Shown one piece after another: positions 17,093-26,123 of a stretch of 49,526 nucleotides of DNA. The notes below the pieces were generated by a model that searched no databases, had not been told where the DNA came from, and saw nothing but the letters and a program-made list of their open reading frames with translations. This stretch comes from a virus. The DNA lies in the IMG/VR virus record IMGVR_UViG_3300035698_021806, positions 1 through 49,526 of that record, one strand, 5' to 3'. How positions within the stretch are numbered: position 1 is the stretch's first letter; every line of letters starts with the position of its first letter. The position numbers were made by a program, and so were the translations under genes.

Positions 17093-18223
17093 TTGAAGAA
17101 ATTAGATGGATTAAATATAGCTCATGAAGTAGCAAAAAAATTCAAAGGGGTATGTCTTTCTACTAAATATGTTAATATTGATGCCAAGTTATCTTGGAAA
17201 TGTTGTAATGGTCATAAATTTAAAAAAAGTCTCTACGACGTGCATCATCGTCATAGATGGTGTTCACGATGTAATAAAACAAATATCACAGAGGAATTTT
17301 GTAGATTTATTTTTGAATCTATATTTAATTGTTCTTTTGAGCGAACAAGATCGGTAATCCCTGGTAGATTAGAGTTAGATGGGTATAATGAATCTATCAA
17401 ACTGGCGTTTGAGTATCAAGGAGAGCATCATTTTATAAAAGTTCCCAAGTTTAGACATAGTGTTAGTGAGGTTGTATCTAGAGATAATAGAAAACGTAAA
17501 TATTGTAAAGAATTAAATTTAACATTGATTGAAATTCCATTCTGGCATACTCATACCATTGATAATTTAGAAACATATATCTATAATCAACTTGAGTTCT
17601 TTAATGTGGCACACAAAAAAATTATAGTTGATTATGAGAAAATTAAATTTATCACATTTTCAAGTTTAGAAAAGGCTCAAAAATTAGCATTCGCTCGGGG
17701 TGGGTGTCTATTATCTAAAGTCTACTATAATAGTAGAGAGCCTTTACAATGGCAATGTTCAAAAGGACATAATTGGCAGGCCGGATTTTCTTCAATACAA
17801 CAAGGATCTTGGTGTCCATATTGTGCTGGACAAATAGTAACTATTGAAGATATGAAGAAAATTGCCTTTTCCAAAGGAGGATGTTGTTTATCTAATATTT
17901 ATATAAATGCCAAACATAAATTAACATGGAAATGTAATCAAGGTCATGTTTTTACGTTAAGTTCTGATAAAGTAAAACGAGGACAATGGTGTGGAATTTG
18001 CAAGAAAGCATCAAGACAAATAAGAGAAAAAGGAACTATTGAAATTTATCAAAATATAGCAGCAAGCAAAGGTGGCTTATGTCTCTCTGATATATACACC
18101 AATTCACATACAAAATTAAAATTTAAATGCTCTCAAGGACACATATGGGAATCCGAACCATGTAAAATAAAAAATTGTGGAAGTTGGTGTAAAATATGTA
18201 GTAAAAAATGGAGAACACAATGA
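17093..18223 (+). CDS. EDxHD/Vsr-like homing endonuclease with zinc-ribbon repeats
   Basis: 376 residues, TTG start behind AGGGGA. Residues ~64-150 form a Vsr-like restriction-endonuclease fold: RLELDGYNESIKLAFEYQGEHHF holds the acidic and Gln-x-His residues of the EDxHD group of phage homing endonucleases. Around it are four copies of a zinc-ribbon unit (pattern LxWxCxxGHxWxxxxxxxxxGxWCxxC; about residues 24-60, 200-245, 255-300, 330-372), a DNA-binding array typical of free-standing phage endonucleases. Its TGA overlaps dam 2 as ATGA, so the two are translated together; the pair may be a mobile unit in which a methylase and an endonuclease travel together. Confidence 0.78.
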   Translation: MKKLDGLNIAHEVAKKFKGVCLSTKYVNIDAKLSWKCCNGHKFKKSLYDVHHRHRWCSRCNKTNITEEFCRFIFESIFNCSFERTRSVIPGRLELDGYNESIKLAFEYQGEHHFIKVPKFRHSVSEVVSRDNRKRKYCKELNLTLIEIPFWHTHTIDNLETYIYNQLEFFNVAHKKIIVDYEKIKFITFSSLEKAQKLAFARGGCLLSKVYYNSREPLQWQCSKGHNWQAGFSSIQQGSWCPYCAGQIVTIEDMKKIAFSKGGCCLSNIYINAKHKLTWKCNQGHVFTLSSDKVKRGQWCGICKKASRQIREKGTIEIYQNIAASKGGLCLSDIYTNSHTKLKFKCSQGHIWESEPCKIKNCGSWCKICSKKWRTQ

Positions 18224-19086
18224 TGTTTAGGTATCCTGGAGGTAAACGCAAAGCAGTAAAAAAGATTTTGTCTAAAATGCCAAAAGATATATGCGAATTC
18301 CGTGAACCTTTTATAGGTGGTGGATCTGTTTTTTTTGCTATATCCCCTACCATTAAGCGTTGGATCAATGATTTGGATGAAGATTTAATTAATGTTTATC
18401 TAGCATTGAGAGATGAACCGGACGAATTTATCCGTATGTGTAGGGAAATTAAGCCACAAAAGGATGGTGAAGAACTTACTTCATCCAAGCCAGGAGGCAA
18501 AAAACTCTGGAACAAGAGGCTTAAAGGACATTTCGATACTTTTGTAGCTAATCGAGGTAAAGAGAAAACTCTTTGTGAGAAGGCTTTAAGGCATTATTTC
18601 ATTAATCGCACTGTTTGGGGAGGGCGCGTTAATTATGACATTCCCTCTAGACTTTATTTTTCTAATCCGGCTGGATGGAATGTCATAAAAAAAGATCAAC
18701 TAGAAAAAGCAGCAGAAATTCTTCAAGGCGTGAAAATTACAAGCGAAGGTTATGAAGTTCTACTTGCCGAGCCTGGAAAAAATGTTTGGATCTATAATGA
18801 TCCTCCGTATGTAGTCAACACAAAATTGGCCGTTTCTTCTCAACTCTATCGTCTTGGATTTGGAATGGAAGATCATGCATTGTTTAAAAAGAACATTGAA
18901 AAGTGCAAACATAAAGTTTGTATATCATATGACGATTTGCCCGAGGTGAGAAAATGGTATCCGAAAAACCAGTTTTTTACTTATCAAGAAGAATGGACAT
19001 ATTCAGGAACATCATCAGCAAAAGGAGCGAAGCAGACTAAGGAAAAGGGGCAAGAACTTTTGATAACTAATTATTTTCTTAATTAA
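18220..19086 (+). CDS. dam: D12-class DNA adenine methyltransferase (Dam 2)
   Basis: 288 residues from the ATG that overlaps the preceding stop (ATGA); another ATG is the next codon. SAM motif MFRYPGGKRKAV near the start, REPFIGGGSVFF (29-40), and catalytic DPPYV at 194-198. It is only distantly similar to Dam 1: the insert with KPGGKKLWNKRLKGHFDTF and the VNYDIPSRLYF segment differ, so a different target or origin is likely. It is on the opposite strand to its paralog and coupled to the homing endonuclease. Confidence 0.9.
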   Translation: MMFRYPGGKRKAVKKILSKMPKDICEFREPFIGGGSVFFAISPTIKRWINDLDEDLINVYLALRDEPDEFIRMCREIKPQKDGEELTSSKPGGKKLWNKRLKGHFDTFVANRGKEKTLCEKALRHYFINRTVWGGRVNYDIPSRLYFSNPAGWNVIKKDQLEKAAEILQGVKITSEGYEVLLAEPGKNVWIYNDPPYVVNTKLAVSSQLYRLGFGMEDHALFKKNIEKCKHKVCISYDDLPEVRKWYPKNQFFTYQEEWTYSGTSSAKGAKQTKEKGQELLITNYFLN

Positions 19087-19468
19087 CCCAAGGCCATCCT
19101 GCACTTATGCTCTTAGCATGTATTTTATCCATAATATTTTCTAATGCATCCATATACGCTCTATGTGCTGCTCTAAAACTTTTTTCTTTAGTTCTTTTCT
19201 CTTTATGGTCCATCGCATTGCCTATTGTCATCGCGCTTATTCCATACATAGGGGTATTGGCAAATTTGACATCTTCTTCTGAGGGTCGAATCATTTCCAA
19301 CTCATTGGCTTCTTGTTCAAGATTTACGTTTCTTAGTAAACGAACGATATTGTCGTGGAAGTGAGGGTTTTCAAACGGACCCTTTTTATACATTGTTAGA
19401 GCATAATCAAATAGTCTACGCCACTCATTTTCGTTATCAGTTTCAAGCCATAGGGTAAAGTTGAGCAT
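19079..19468 (-). CDS. tagged protein, 129 aa (MLNFTLWLET)
   Basis: The first nine residues, MLNFTLWLE, match the N-terminal tag shared by several proteins in this window. The body is helical (EWRRLFDYALTMYKKGPF; KSFRAAHRAYMDALENIMDKIHAK) with no recognised family. A CTAAATAC box ends 4 bp upstream of the ATG on the minus strand. Its 3' end overlaps that of dam 2 (convergent). I infer a packaged virion protein from the tag. Confidence 0.6.
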   Translation of the reverse strand: MLNFTLWLETDNENEWRRLFDYALTMYKKGPFENPHFHDNIVRLLRNVNLEQEANELEMIRPSEEDVKFANTPMYGISAMTIGNAMDHKEKRTKEKSFRAAHRAYMDALENIMDKIHAKSISAGWPWVN

Positions 19469-19471
19469 ACT

Positions 19472-19479
19472 GTATTTAG
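19472..19479 (-). promoter_or_regulatory. CTAAATAC box before a tagged gene
   Basis: On the minus strand the order is CTAAATAC, 3 nt, ATG. The same box precedes the genes at 26111, 27256 and 27305. The TAAATA core matches the T4 late promoter TATAAATA. Confidence 0.4.
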
Positions 19480-20363
19480 TCCAATATGTTTATTACTCCG
19501 TAAAACTTACTGCCTGTTTGTGGTAAATTTTTGCCAAATCTAACAAGATATCCAGAGCGGAAAGGAGAATCGGGAAAAATATTTGAAGTGTCACACAACG
19601 GAACGTATGGACAATATTGATATCCTGCTGTGTAATACCATAGTGGTTTTTCTTGTTTATCTATTTCTTTTCCTCGCAATCCAACTAAAATTTTATTTTT
19701 AGGAAATTGTGCATCCACATAAACATCCTGAGTATCTTTATGCGATCCTGCATAAAATATTTCTTCTTTGGAATTTAATTCTGTCTCTAGTAATCTTTCT
19801 GCTAATTCAAGAGAAGTGACGATCCAATTACCCTTACCCAGGAGAGTTTTTTTGTCAATTATATTACTAATTAAGTGTATTTGACTTTCTAGTGAGTTGC
19901 CTTCGCCTTCGCAATTACCTCTAGTTGCCGCATTATTGATTAAATCATGCAGCACACTTCTTGTAATTTCATTTGCAATTATAGATGCAAATTCTTCATC
20001 ATCATATTCATTGTCGTTTACATGTAGGGTTTTTAATTTAACAGCATGAGCTGCCACTTCTTCATTACGCAACAACACATCAGATTTTTTAGTTTCCTCA
20101 TCATAATTAAATTTACAATAAAAAACCTCGGCAATGGGACCGATCATCGGTTGTACAGAAACTAAATTTTTAATTATCCATTTAGAATAAACTAGAAATG
20201 CTACATGTTCAGTTCTTTTTGATTGATCTTCACGAAACTTATTGAATAGAGATTGGTTTTCAATAATCAGGGCGAGGTCATGTTTTTCTTGTTCACAACC
20301 TTTAATATCGTAGACTTGACTCCACTTTTCCAACGCACCGACACTTAATTCTTTTTTGTTCAT
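19476..20363 (-). CDS. gp23-type major capsid protein paralog, shortened
   Basis: 295 residues against about 500 for T4-type major capsid proteins. The order of conserved blocks is kept: LVSVQPMIGPIAEVFYCKF (residues 67-85, cf. the VQPMxGPTGLIFAM block), a central region ending in ASIIANEITRSVLHDLINNA, GNWIVTSLELAERL, VYVDAQFPKNKILVGLRG, and YQYCPYVPL with SGYLVRFGKNL at the end. The N-terminal prohead-cleaved part is missing. A GGAG ribosome binding site precedes the ATG. A second paralog is at 40333-41256. These may be vertex (gp24-like), minor capsid or decoy subunits; the genuine major capsid gene is presumably elsewhere. Confidence 0.7.
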   Translation of the reverse strand: MNKKELSVGALEKWSQVYDIKGCEQEKHDLALIIENQSLFNKFREDQSKRTEHVAFLVYSKWIIKNLVSVQPMIGPIAEVFYCKFNYDEETKKSDVLLRNEEVAAHAVKLKTLHVNDNEYDDEEFASIIANEITRSVLHDLINNAATRGNCEGEGNSLESQIHLISNIIDKKTLLGKGNWIVTSLELAERLLETELNSKEEIFYAGSHKDTQDVYVDAQFPKNKILVGLRGKEIDKQEKPLWYYTAGYQYCPYVPLCDTSNIFPDSPFRSGYLVRFGKNLPQTGSKFYGVINILD

Positions 20364-20409
20364 AATGGCTCCTTTAGTTTAATAGAGAAACCATAAAAAT
20401 TTTTTATGT

Positions 20410-23400
20410 CTAGCTATGCCAGAACCAACCTTGCAATTCAACATTGATAATATACACATTACTAGTGCAAGTATCCCCTGTTACTCCAGTAGCATCCCTT
20501 TTCAATGCAAAAAACAAACCCTCTTCTGGTAATGAGTCTGGTACTGAGAACTCATACCTAGATTCATAAATTTCATTAGCAGAGTTTAGTGTTGTAACTG
20601 TTGTATCCGTGAATGTTGTTTCAGTATTTGTGCCATCTAAAACAGTTCCAATTACCGCTTGTCCAAGTACAAAATCTAATGCTACGGTGGCAGACGCAAC
20701 GTTAGAAGATAACCCCCATCGCACAATATACTCTAATGGTTGGGACGTATCTAATCCGGCTGGTACTGATATAGCTTGTCCGAATCCATCATGGTTGGGA
20801 TATTCAAATTTATTCTTTTTTACCTTCAATTCAATTATAGGCCCAAAGTTAATATTGTTGTCTTTTGGTCCAAGTCCCTGGAGTCCAAAGGTATTGCCAA
20901 CGTTGATGCCTTCTATAGTTCTCTCAATTCTAGCTTTGCCCATATATTCAAGAAAGCCATCGGCATTGATTTCAGTACGATTACTATGAACTTTGAATTG
21001 CTCAAAAATTGGGGCGGTGGTAATTCCAGTAGCAATTCGGAACCTTATCCAAAATCTATTAATTCCTTCAGTAGGGGGATCGTTTTTCGTCCAAGAAGCA
21101 GCAGCTAGAGCTAAGTTTTGGAACCTGATTTGTTCTGATCCAGTTTGCTCAAATATAGAATTAGCATGTTGAGTGTAAGGAGCATTTGAGAATGCAGACA
21201 TATGACCGAACTCTGTCCATGCCGACCCATTCCAATATTCAGCAACTATTTCTCCTGCACCAGGAACAGCCGCAACTGTGACTTTTGACTTAATCCCTAG
21301 AAATTGTTTGTAGTCAGAAGAATCTTGAAGGTCAGAAGAAATATAAATCGCATTGTCCGCAGCTACTCCTGGGAATGTAAGTGCCGAGCCACTTGCACTT
21401 GCCGCTTCGGTACTCACATCTGTAAAGGCTCCAACTGCTGTTTGTGTATAGACTAGCATTCCACGAGTATAGCTATCGCCTTCACCAAGCACTGTCTCTC
21501 TACCTACTTCAGGTGAGCCCACTTGCAATTCTTCTAGGAATAAATGCCCTTCATCACCTTCAACATCACTATTGAAATCAATTTTGATAGTAGATGCATT
21601 AACTAAAGAAAGTCTGGTTGCAAGGAAAATACATCCTGTTACATGTACATCGGTATTGTCGGCTTCTTGTAAAACATGCATAGGACTACTCGGACCAGCC
21701 AATATACCTGTGCCTTGAATTACATTTGCCGTTCCATTAACGCCAGTTCTTAAAACATTAGTGCCGCCAAGGGTGTTTATAATAGCGACAATTATTGCTC
21801 CATCATCATTACAATAAATATGATTAGTTGCGCCCGAACTAAAACTATTGTGAAGTAATAGCACGCCACCATCGGAAAAATAAGCATTCCCTGTAGCTTC
21901 AGAATATATGTTAGATGCTGCTATACTTCCACTATTTGTTGCATGGAGACCATTAGTGCAACTTGATTTAAATTTTGTTTCTTCGACTGTTATACTTCCA
22001 GATGCCGTATCAGATTGAACGCACGTTTGTGAGTTTTGGAAAACACAACGTACAATTTCGCTTTCATCATCACTATACACGCCGATTTCAGCAGTAGGCC
22101 CATCCACTCTCAAATTGTAAAGAACGGCATCATGTCCTAAAGTGATAAAAGTAGCAGCATTGTTAGAGGCTTTAACAAATGTGCATTCGTCATTAACTCC
22201 CATTAAAGAAACATAATCAGGTAATGTAAAAGGGGCTTCTGTAAAAATACCTGGGGTCAACTGAATGACATATCGTTTAGAGGAAGAAGCGTCTCCTAGA
22301 GAATTGATTTGTGCAACTGCATCTGTGATGGAATTGTATTCTGCTTCTCCATCTGTTGTCGAAACTGTTATAATCTGTGCAGGGGAACGATTGTCGTTAA
22401 CAACATGCCATTCACCACTTGCACCTTCCCAGTGGGCAGTAATTGTAAGTCCTTGATGGTTTTTACTAAGGGTTTGTGATGTAAAACCTCCTATTTCTTG
22501 AACACCACCCACAGTGGTTATAATAACTTGATTAACATCGTCTGTGTCTTTAAAAAAGGACATTCGACTACCGTTATTGGCAGCGATTACATTAGAAATC
22601 GTTATAGTAACATCACCACCAGATGTATCTACAAAGAAAGTGCCACTAAGTGTTCCTGCTGCATCTAAATCAGTGTCGATACTTATTTCTGATACTTCTA
22701 CTGGATCGGTTACATTTTGCCATTCTCCAGCACCAGAGTCGTATTGTAATATTTGATGATTTTCTACACCAGAAATCACTACAGATTCAGCAAAAGTTTT
22801 GGCATCTTCTTTTAAGTGCCAGTAGTGGTTGGCTTCTCCACCTTGTAGTCCGCTTAAACTATTGTGATCTGATACTCCACCTGTTTTAGTCCAAATAGTT
22901 CCGTTAAAAACATATGCAGCACTTTCAGCATCAACATAAGTTGAATTTCCAGAAACAACTACCGTTTCATCCCAACCGGCTCCATTATATTCGTAAACAT
23001 TATTTTCCGTCCATGTTGCACCATCGGCAGAAGCAATGTATCGAAAACCGAGGGTTTCGGTGGCCGCCGCTTGTGTCTTAAAATCAAGAACAGCTTCTAA
23101 CCAAGCACTGACTCCTGCAACAGCACCATCTACACAACCTTTAGTAGCAGCATCAGTATTATCATCTACGAGTCCACTAAGGGTTATGCTTGTAAAGGTG
23201 GGGGTTCCTCCAGTAAGATTAGATTCTTGTGCAGCAGTAAGGTGTTTGTGATCGTTACCTGCACCACCCTGTAAGCCAGTTAATGATTCGTGATCGTAAG
23301 TTAAAGCATCAATCTCTGTTTGGGTATAATAATCACCTGGACCCTTTCCAGAATTAGTTAAATTCCCATTTCCGTCTAATCCTGCAAAATCACCAATAAC

Positions 23401-23850
23401 GGGAGCGGATACCTTATCAGCCTTGCCAGCAATATCAATTGTATTAGAAGCCATATTTAATTCATTAACAACGATTGCAGCTACATTTGCATCAATATCA
23501 TCTTGGTGTTCTTCAAGACCTTCTTGAACATCGTTTGCTGCTAAATTACCAGTTGGAATAATAATAACGTCAGAGGCAAGCGGAGTGGAAATGCTATCAA
23601 TATCATCTTGATGATCTTCAAGAGCTTCTTGAACATCTGTGGCTGTTAAATTTCCAGTGGGAGTAACAACCACATCAGCAGCAGTAACATCATCAACACC
23701 AGTTGTTTGAGATCGCATATTTCCCTCATCATCGAGAGAAAATGCGACTTCTTCACCAGTTTGCTTTAGTATTTTGGAAACGTCCCCTAGACCTCTAATT
23801 GGACCTTCGGCTGATCCAGGACCAGTTCCCGTTGCTGATTGTGCTCCCAT
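20410..23850 (-). CDS. tail-fibre protein with beta-helix domain
   Basis: 1146 residues. N-terminal Gly/Ser-rich end, then two ~40-residue tandem repeats (PTGNLTATDVQEALEDHQDD / PTGNLAANDVQEGLEEHQDD; residues 60-110) typical of trimeric fibre shafts, a segment common in fibres (GATWTENNVYEYNGAGWDE; 270-300), a right-handed parallel beta-helix resembling pectate-lyase fibres (~500-740), and a C-terminal beta-sandwich region with two W-rich jelly-roll-like modules. It is the likely receptor-binding or glycan-binding fibre, though no catalytic residues can be assigned. The box CTATATAATTAGTATG spans its start codon, a late-promoter-like arrangement. Confidence 0.85.
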   Translation of the reverse strand: MGAQSATGTGPGSAEGPIRGLGDVSKILKQTGEEVAFSLDDEGNMRSQTTGVDDVTAADVVVTPTGNLTATDVQEALEDHQDDIDSISTPLASDVIIIPTGNLAANDVQEGLEEHQDDIDANVAAIVVNELNMASNTIDIAGKADKVSAPVIGDFAGLDGNGNLTNSGKGPGDYYTQTEIDALTYDHESLTGLQGGAGNDHKHLTAAQESNLTGGTPTFTSITLSGLVDDNTDAATKGCVDGAVAGVSAWLEAVLDFKTQAAATETLGFRYIASADGATWTENNVYEYNGAGWDETVVVSGNSTYVDAESAAYVFNGTIWTKTGGVSDHNSLSGLQGGEANHYWHLKEDAKTFAESVVISGVENHQILQYDSGAGEWQNVTDPVEVSEISIDTDLDAAGTLSGTFFVDTSGGDVTITISNVIAANNGSRMSFFKDTDDVNQVIITTVGGVQEIGGFTSQTLSKNHQGLTITAHWEGASGEWHVVNDNRSPAQIITVSTTDGEAEYNSITDAVAQINSLGDASSSKRYVIQLTPGIFTEAPFTLPDYVSLMGVNDECTFVKASNNAATFITLGHDAVLYNLRVDGPTAEIGVYSDDESEIVRCVFQNSQTCVQSDTASGSITVEETKFKSSCTNGLHATNSGSIAASNIYSEATGNAYFSDGGVLLLHNSFSSGATNHIYCNDDGAIIVAIINTLGGTNVLRTGVNGTANVIQGTGILAGPSSPMHVLQEADNTDVHVTGCIFLATRLSLVNASTIKIDFNSDVEGDEGHLFLEELQVGSPEVGRETVLGEGDSYTRGMLVYTQTAVGAFTDVSTEAASASGSALTFPGVAADNAIYISSDLQDSSDYKQFLGIKSKVTVAAVPGAGEIVAEYWNGSAWTEFGHMSAFSNAPYTQHANSIFEQTGSEQIRFQNLALAAASWTKNDPPTEGINRFWIRFRIATGITTAPIFEQFKVHSNRTEINADGFLEYMGKARIERTIEGINVGNTFGLQGLGPKDNNINFGPIIELKVKKNKFEYPNHDGFGQAISVPAGLDTSQPLEYIVRWGLSSNVASATVALDFVLGQAVIGTVLDGTNTETTFTDTTVTTLNSANEIYESRYEFSVPDSLPEEGLFFALKRDATGVTGDTCTSNVYIINVELQGWFWHS

Positions 23851-23904
23851 ACTAATTATATAGGAGATATAGGAGATTTAGTAGAAGGTATGTCGTTAAA
23901 TTGG

Positions 23905-23940
23905 AAAAAAAACCTCCCGCCTTCGCGGGAGGGTTTTTTA
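23905..23940 (-). terminator. bidirectional intrinsic terminator
   Basis: Stem 23913-23920 with 23925-23932, loop CTTC, flanked by an A run on the left and T run on the right, so it can work in both directions. On the minus strand it ends the nuclease-like gene before the tail-fibre gene. Confidence 0.85.
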
Positions 23941-23968
23941 TTAGAAAGTTTTATAAAGTTTTATAAAG

Positions 23969-24553
23969 TTACTTGCGCTTTTCTGCCCAAAGTATAGCTT
24001 CATTTTCATTTACTAGCTGTTGGGCTTTGGGAGTCCAATTTTTCTTCCAAACATATCCCTTTTGAATATATTTATCAACTTCTGCCATATTGATTCTAAC
24101 CGCTAGATCATTAGGAGAAAATCCTTTATAAAAGCTATGTTTAAAATCATTCAACATAGCTTGAGCACCATCAGGTCTAATCATAAACCAACAGGTATCT
24201 CTTGGAACAAAAATTATCCCATTTTCTTCAACACAACGCTTAAGAGCATAAACTTTAAAAGTAAAGAACTTATTCAACCATTTTGGGGCTGTTTTAATTT
24301 CTAAAGGAACACGTTTTTCTCCTTCATCAAAAACAAGCAATTTATCAGAATTGTTGTTTTCAAGCGTTCCTTCAATAAGTTCTCCGGAATTATCGACACC
24401 CAAATCTTCAACTTGGATATCGCCTCCACGTTCTTCTAAATCTATACGTAAAATTTCACCCCAAACCTGTTCCCTTTCTGTGAAGTCTTTGATATTATCT
24501 GCAAAGACTTGCTTTGTTCTTGCATCCATTCTTTTCTGTAAACTTGTTGGCAT
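23969..24553 (-). CDS. PD-(D/E)xK nuclease-like protein, 194 aa
   Basis: Middle region reads SDKLLVFDEGEKRVPLEIKTAPKW (residues ~68-92), which fits the Asp ... Glu-x-Lys core of PD-(D/E)xK nucleases, with a conserved-looking acidic helix upstream. Flanking parts are helical. Such folds include phage recombination nucleases, Holliday junction resolvases and restriction enzymes; the specific type is not clear. Divergent from the promoter at 24623. Confidence 0.5.
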   Translation of the reverse strand: MPTSLQKRMDARTKQVFADNIKDFTEREQVWGEILRIDLEERGGDIQVEDLGVDNSGELIEGTLENNNSDKLLVFDEGEKRVPLEIKTAPKWLNKFFTFKVYALKRCVEENGIIFVPRDTCWFMIRPDGAQAMLNDFKHSFYKGFSPNDLAVRINMAEVDKYIQKGYVWKKNWTPKAQQLVNENEAILWAEKRK

Positions 24554-24622
24554 CTCTTTGCCTCCAAAAAACTAACTTACTGTCTGTAATTTAATACATT
24601 TTAAAAATTATTACAAGGTACG

Positions 24623-24650
24623 TTGACAAAAAAGTTAGATAGAGTAAAAT
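24623..24650 (+). promoter_or_regulatory. strong sigma-70 promoter
   Basis: TTGACA, a 16-bp spacer, and TAAAAT. The downstream ATG is at 24657, where transcription would begin, so the mRNA would be leaderless. Confidence 0.75.
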
Positions 24651-24656
24651 AGTTTT

Positions 24657-25352
24657 ATGTTAAATCCATTAGAGGTAATTCTTAAATACAAGATGAATGA
24701 GCTTGAATCCAAGGCTTATAAGCTCTGTGTTCTGTGGGATACTTTAGTTAGAAAGGAATTTCCCGACGAGCACCATACAAGGTTGCGTCAAAAGGGCGAC
24801 CCAAGAAAAAGCACTTTATTTAAATATTGTTACAAACTATCTCGTGAAACCAAAGGGTTAATTCTCGATTCGGATTACAAGCTATATATTACAGCGCAAC
24901 TTCATATTTTACGCTTGCAAAATGATGGAACAATTCATGCTTTGATAGACCCGCAAATTCTTGTGGGAGATAAAGCATGGAAACGTTGGAAATTGTGGAA
25001 GAGTTATTACGACAAACAAGTTGTTCGCGTACAAACCGATGAAGAGATCGAGCTTAAGAAAAAAGCCGAATTTGTTCTGGTTGATTTAAGAAGGACTAGA
25101 AAATTTTTAGAAAGTCAAAACATTGTGACTTTTGAGAAGATGAAAGAAAAGGTAGATGATCTTTCATTTATTCGGTGGGTAACAGTAGGAAAAATTTCTC
25201 CTTATTACGCAATTCTTTCTCCTTTTGTTTCTAAGGCATTGGGAGGCAAATCACTAGAAGAAGTTTTCCTCTTTGATTTGAGCATCTATCATCGCTCAAT
25301 TAATGAAGAGGTAAAAGAATGGTTTAAGAAAGAATTTAAGAAAGAGTTTTAA
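24657..25352 (+). CDS. hypothetical protein, 231 aa
   Basis: Helical, strongly basic protein (KYKMNELESKAYKLCVLWDT, RRTRKFLESQNIVTFEKM) ending in a repeated EWFKKEFKKEF. It follows a consensus promoter with almost no 5' leader. It looks like a conserved T4-like early protein but I cannot name a family. Its 3' end overlaps the convergent ADP-ribosyltransferase-like gene by 17 bp. Confidence 0.6.
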   Translation: MLNPLEVILKYKMNELESKAYKLCVLWDTLVRKEFPDEHHTRLRQKGDPRKSTLFKYCYKLSRETKGLILDSDYKLYITAQLHILRLQNDGTIHALIDPQILVGDKAWKRWKLWKSYYDKQVVRVQTDEEIELKKKAEFVLVDLRRTRKFLESQNIVTFEKMKEKVDDLSFIRWVTVGKISPYYAILSPFVSKALGGKSLEEVFLFDLSIYHRSINEEVKEWFKKEFKKEF

Positions 25353-25665
25353 ATACAAACACAGAAGGTGGTTCATTCGAACCTTCATCAAACCAAACAC
25401 CATCAAATCCTTGTTCTCTTGCCATGAATAATGCGTCATCAAATTCTTTTTCGCTGGTTGCATGAGGAAGAGGATTTAGCTTCATGATTTTTTCTGGATC
25501 TACAATTTTAGTTTGGATTTCTGAGTTTTGTCCTGTTTGAGTAAATTGTCGAGCCCAATCCTTATCAGGAGTCCAATAACTTCCTCGGGTGCCTCCCTGC
25601 CTATTTACAGTGGATACACCTCTGTAGATTGAAAGTCCTTCTAAAAATTGTTGGAATGTGACCAT
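25336..25665 (-). CDS. tagged ADP-ribosyltransferase-like protein
   Basis: 109 residues. N-terminal tag MVTFQQFLEG is followed directly by LSIYRGVS, a short gap, GSYWTPDKDWARQFTQTG and FDGVWFDEGSNEPPSVFVF. This order (Arg in a YRG strand, aromatic Thr-Pro loop with Ala-Arg-Gln-Phe helix, acidic Glu late) fits small R-S-E type ADP-ribosyltransferases; the catalytic Glu would be near 95 but the exact residue is uncertain. T4 packages its own ADP-ribosyltransferase, Alt, and injects it, which fits the tag. It overlaps the upstream gene as TAATG, forming an operon with it. Confidence 0.55.
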   Translation of the reverse strand: MVTFQQFLEGLSIYRGVSTVNRQGGTRGSYWTPDKDWARQFTQTGQNSEIQTKIVDPEKIMKLNPLPHATSEKEFDDALFMAREQGFDGVWFDEGSNEPPSVFVFKTLS

Positions 25666-26111
25666 TATGCAACTTTCCCCAAATAATCCTTGAAAGAAGA
25701 ATGACTAACAGGGGTGTCGCCAAGAGATATTTTTACATCAGCATATAAGCCAGCATGTCCATCATTAATTAGTTTCCACATCCAATCACTTACGCGACGA
25801 TGTAAATTTTTAGGATTAATAGTCTGAATAGACCAAACATCAGGACGAGTATATTTGCGAAGACGTATCCATCCCTGTTGCATAGCTTGAATTAAAATTT
25901 CTTCGCGGGCATTGCCTTCTTGTCCTCTCATTTCTCCATGTTTAGCGTGGATTTCATCTAATTGATCTTTTGTGAATCCAAACTTTTCAGGGTTGTTATA
26001 GATGTAATCAATATGATTTTCATCATTTGGAATAATTACACCAGTAGGAGAAATCCAATAGGCAGAACTTTTAAAAGCTGCTTCTAACCATAATTTAAAG
26101 TCTAATTCCAT
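25665..26111 (-). CDS. tagged protein, 148 aa (MELDFKLWLEA)
   Basis: Starts with the shared tag (MELDFKLWLEA). The body has AYWISPTGVIIPNDENHIDYIYNNPEKFG, a helix with EREEILIQAMQ, and RVSDWMWKLINDG, a compact alpha/beta protein recurring, to my memory, in T4-like genomes as hypothetical. A CTAAATAC box ends 4 bp upstream of the ATG. Its stop overlaps the start of the ART-like gene. Function unknown. Confidence 0.6.
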   Translation of the reverse strand: MELDFKLWLEAAFKSSAYWISPTGVIIPNDENHIDYIYNNPEKFGFTKDQLDEIHAKHGEMRGQEGNAREEILIQAMQQGWIRLRKYTRPDVWSIQTINPKNLHRRVSDWMWKLINDGHAGLYADVKISLGDTPVSHSSFKDYLGKVA

Positions 26112-26115
26112 ACAA

Positions 26116-26123
26116 GTATTTAG
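26116..26123 (-). promoter_or_regulatory. CTAAATAC box before a tagged gene
   Basis: Minus strand: CTAAATAC, 4 nt, ATG at 26111. Shares the box with 19472, 27273 and 27293. Confidence 0.45.

Noticed and set aside
20609-23251. Several plus-strand ORFs of 60-130 codons
   Set aside because: They lie antisense within the tail-fibre gene and have no starts with ribosome binding sites; shadows of the repeat-rich fibre.
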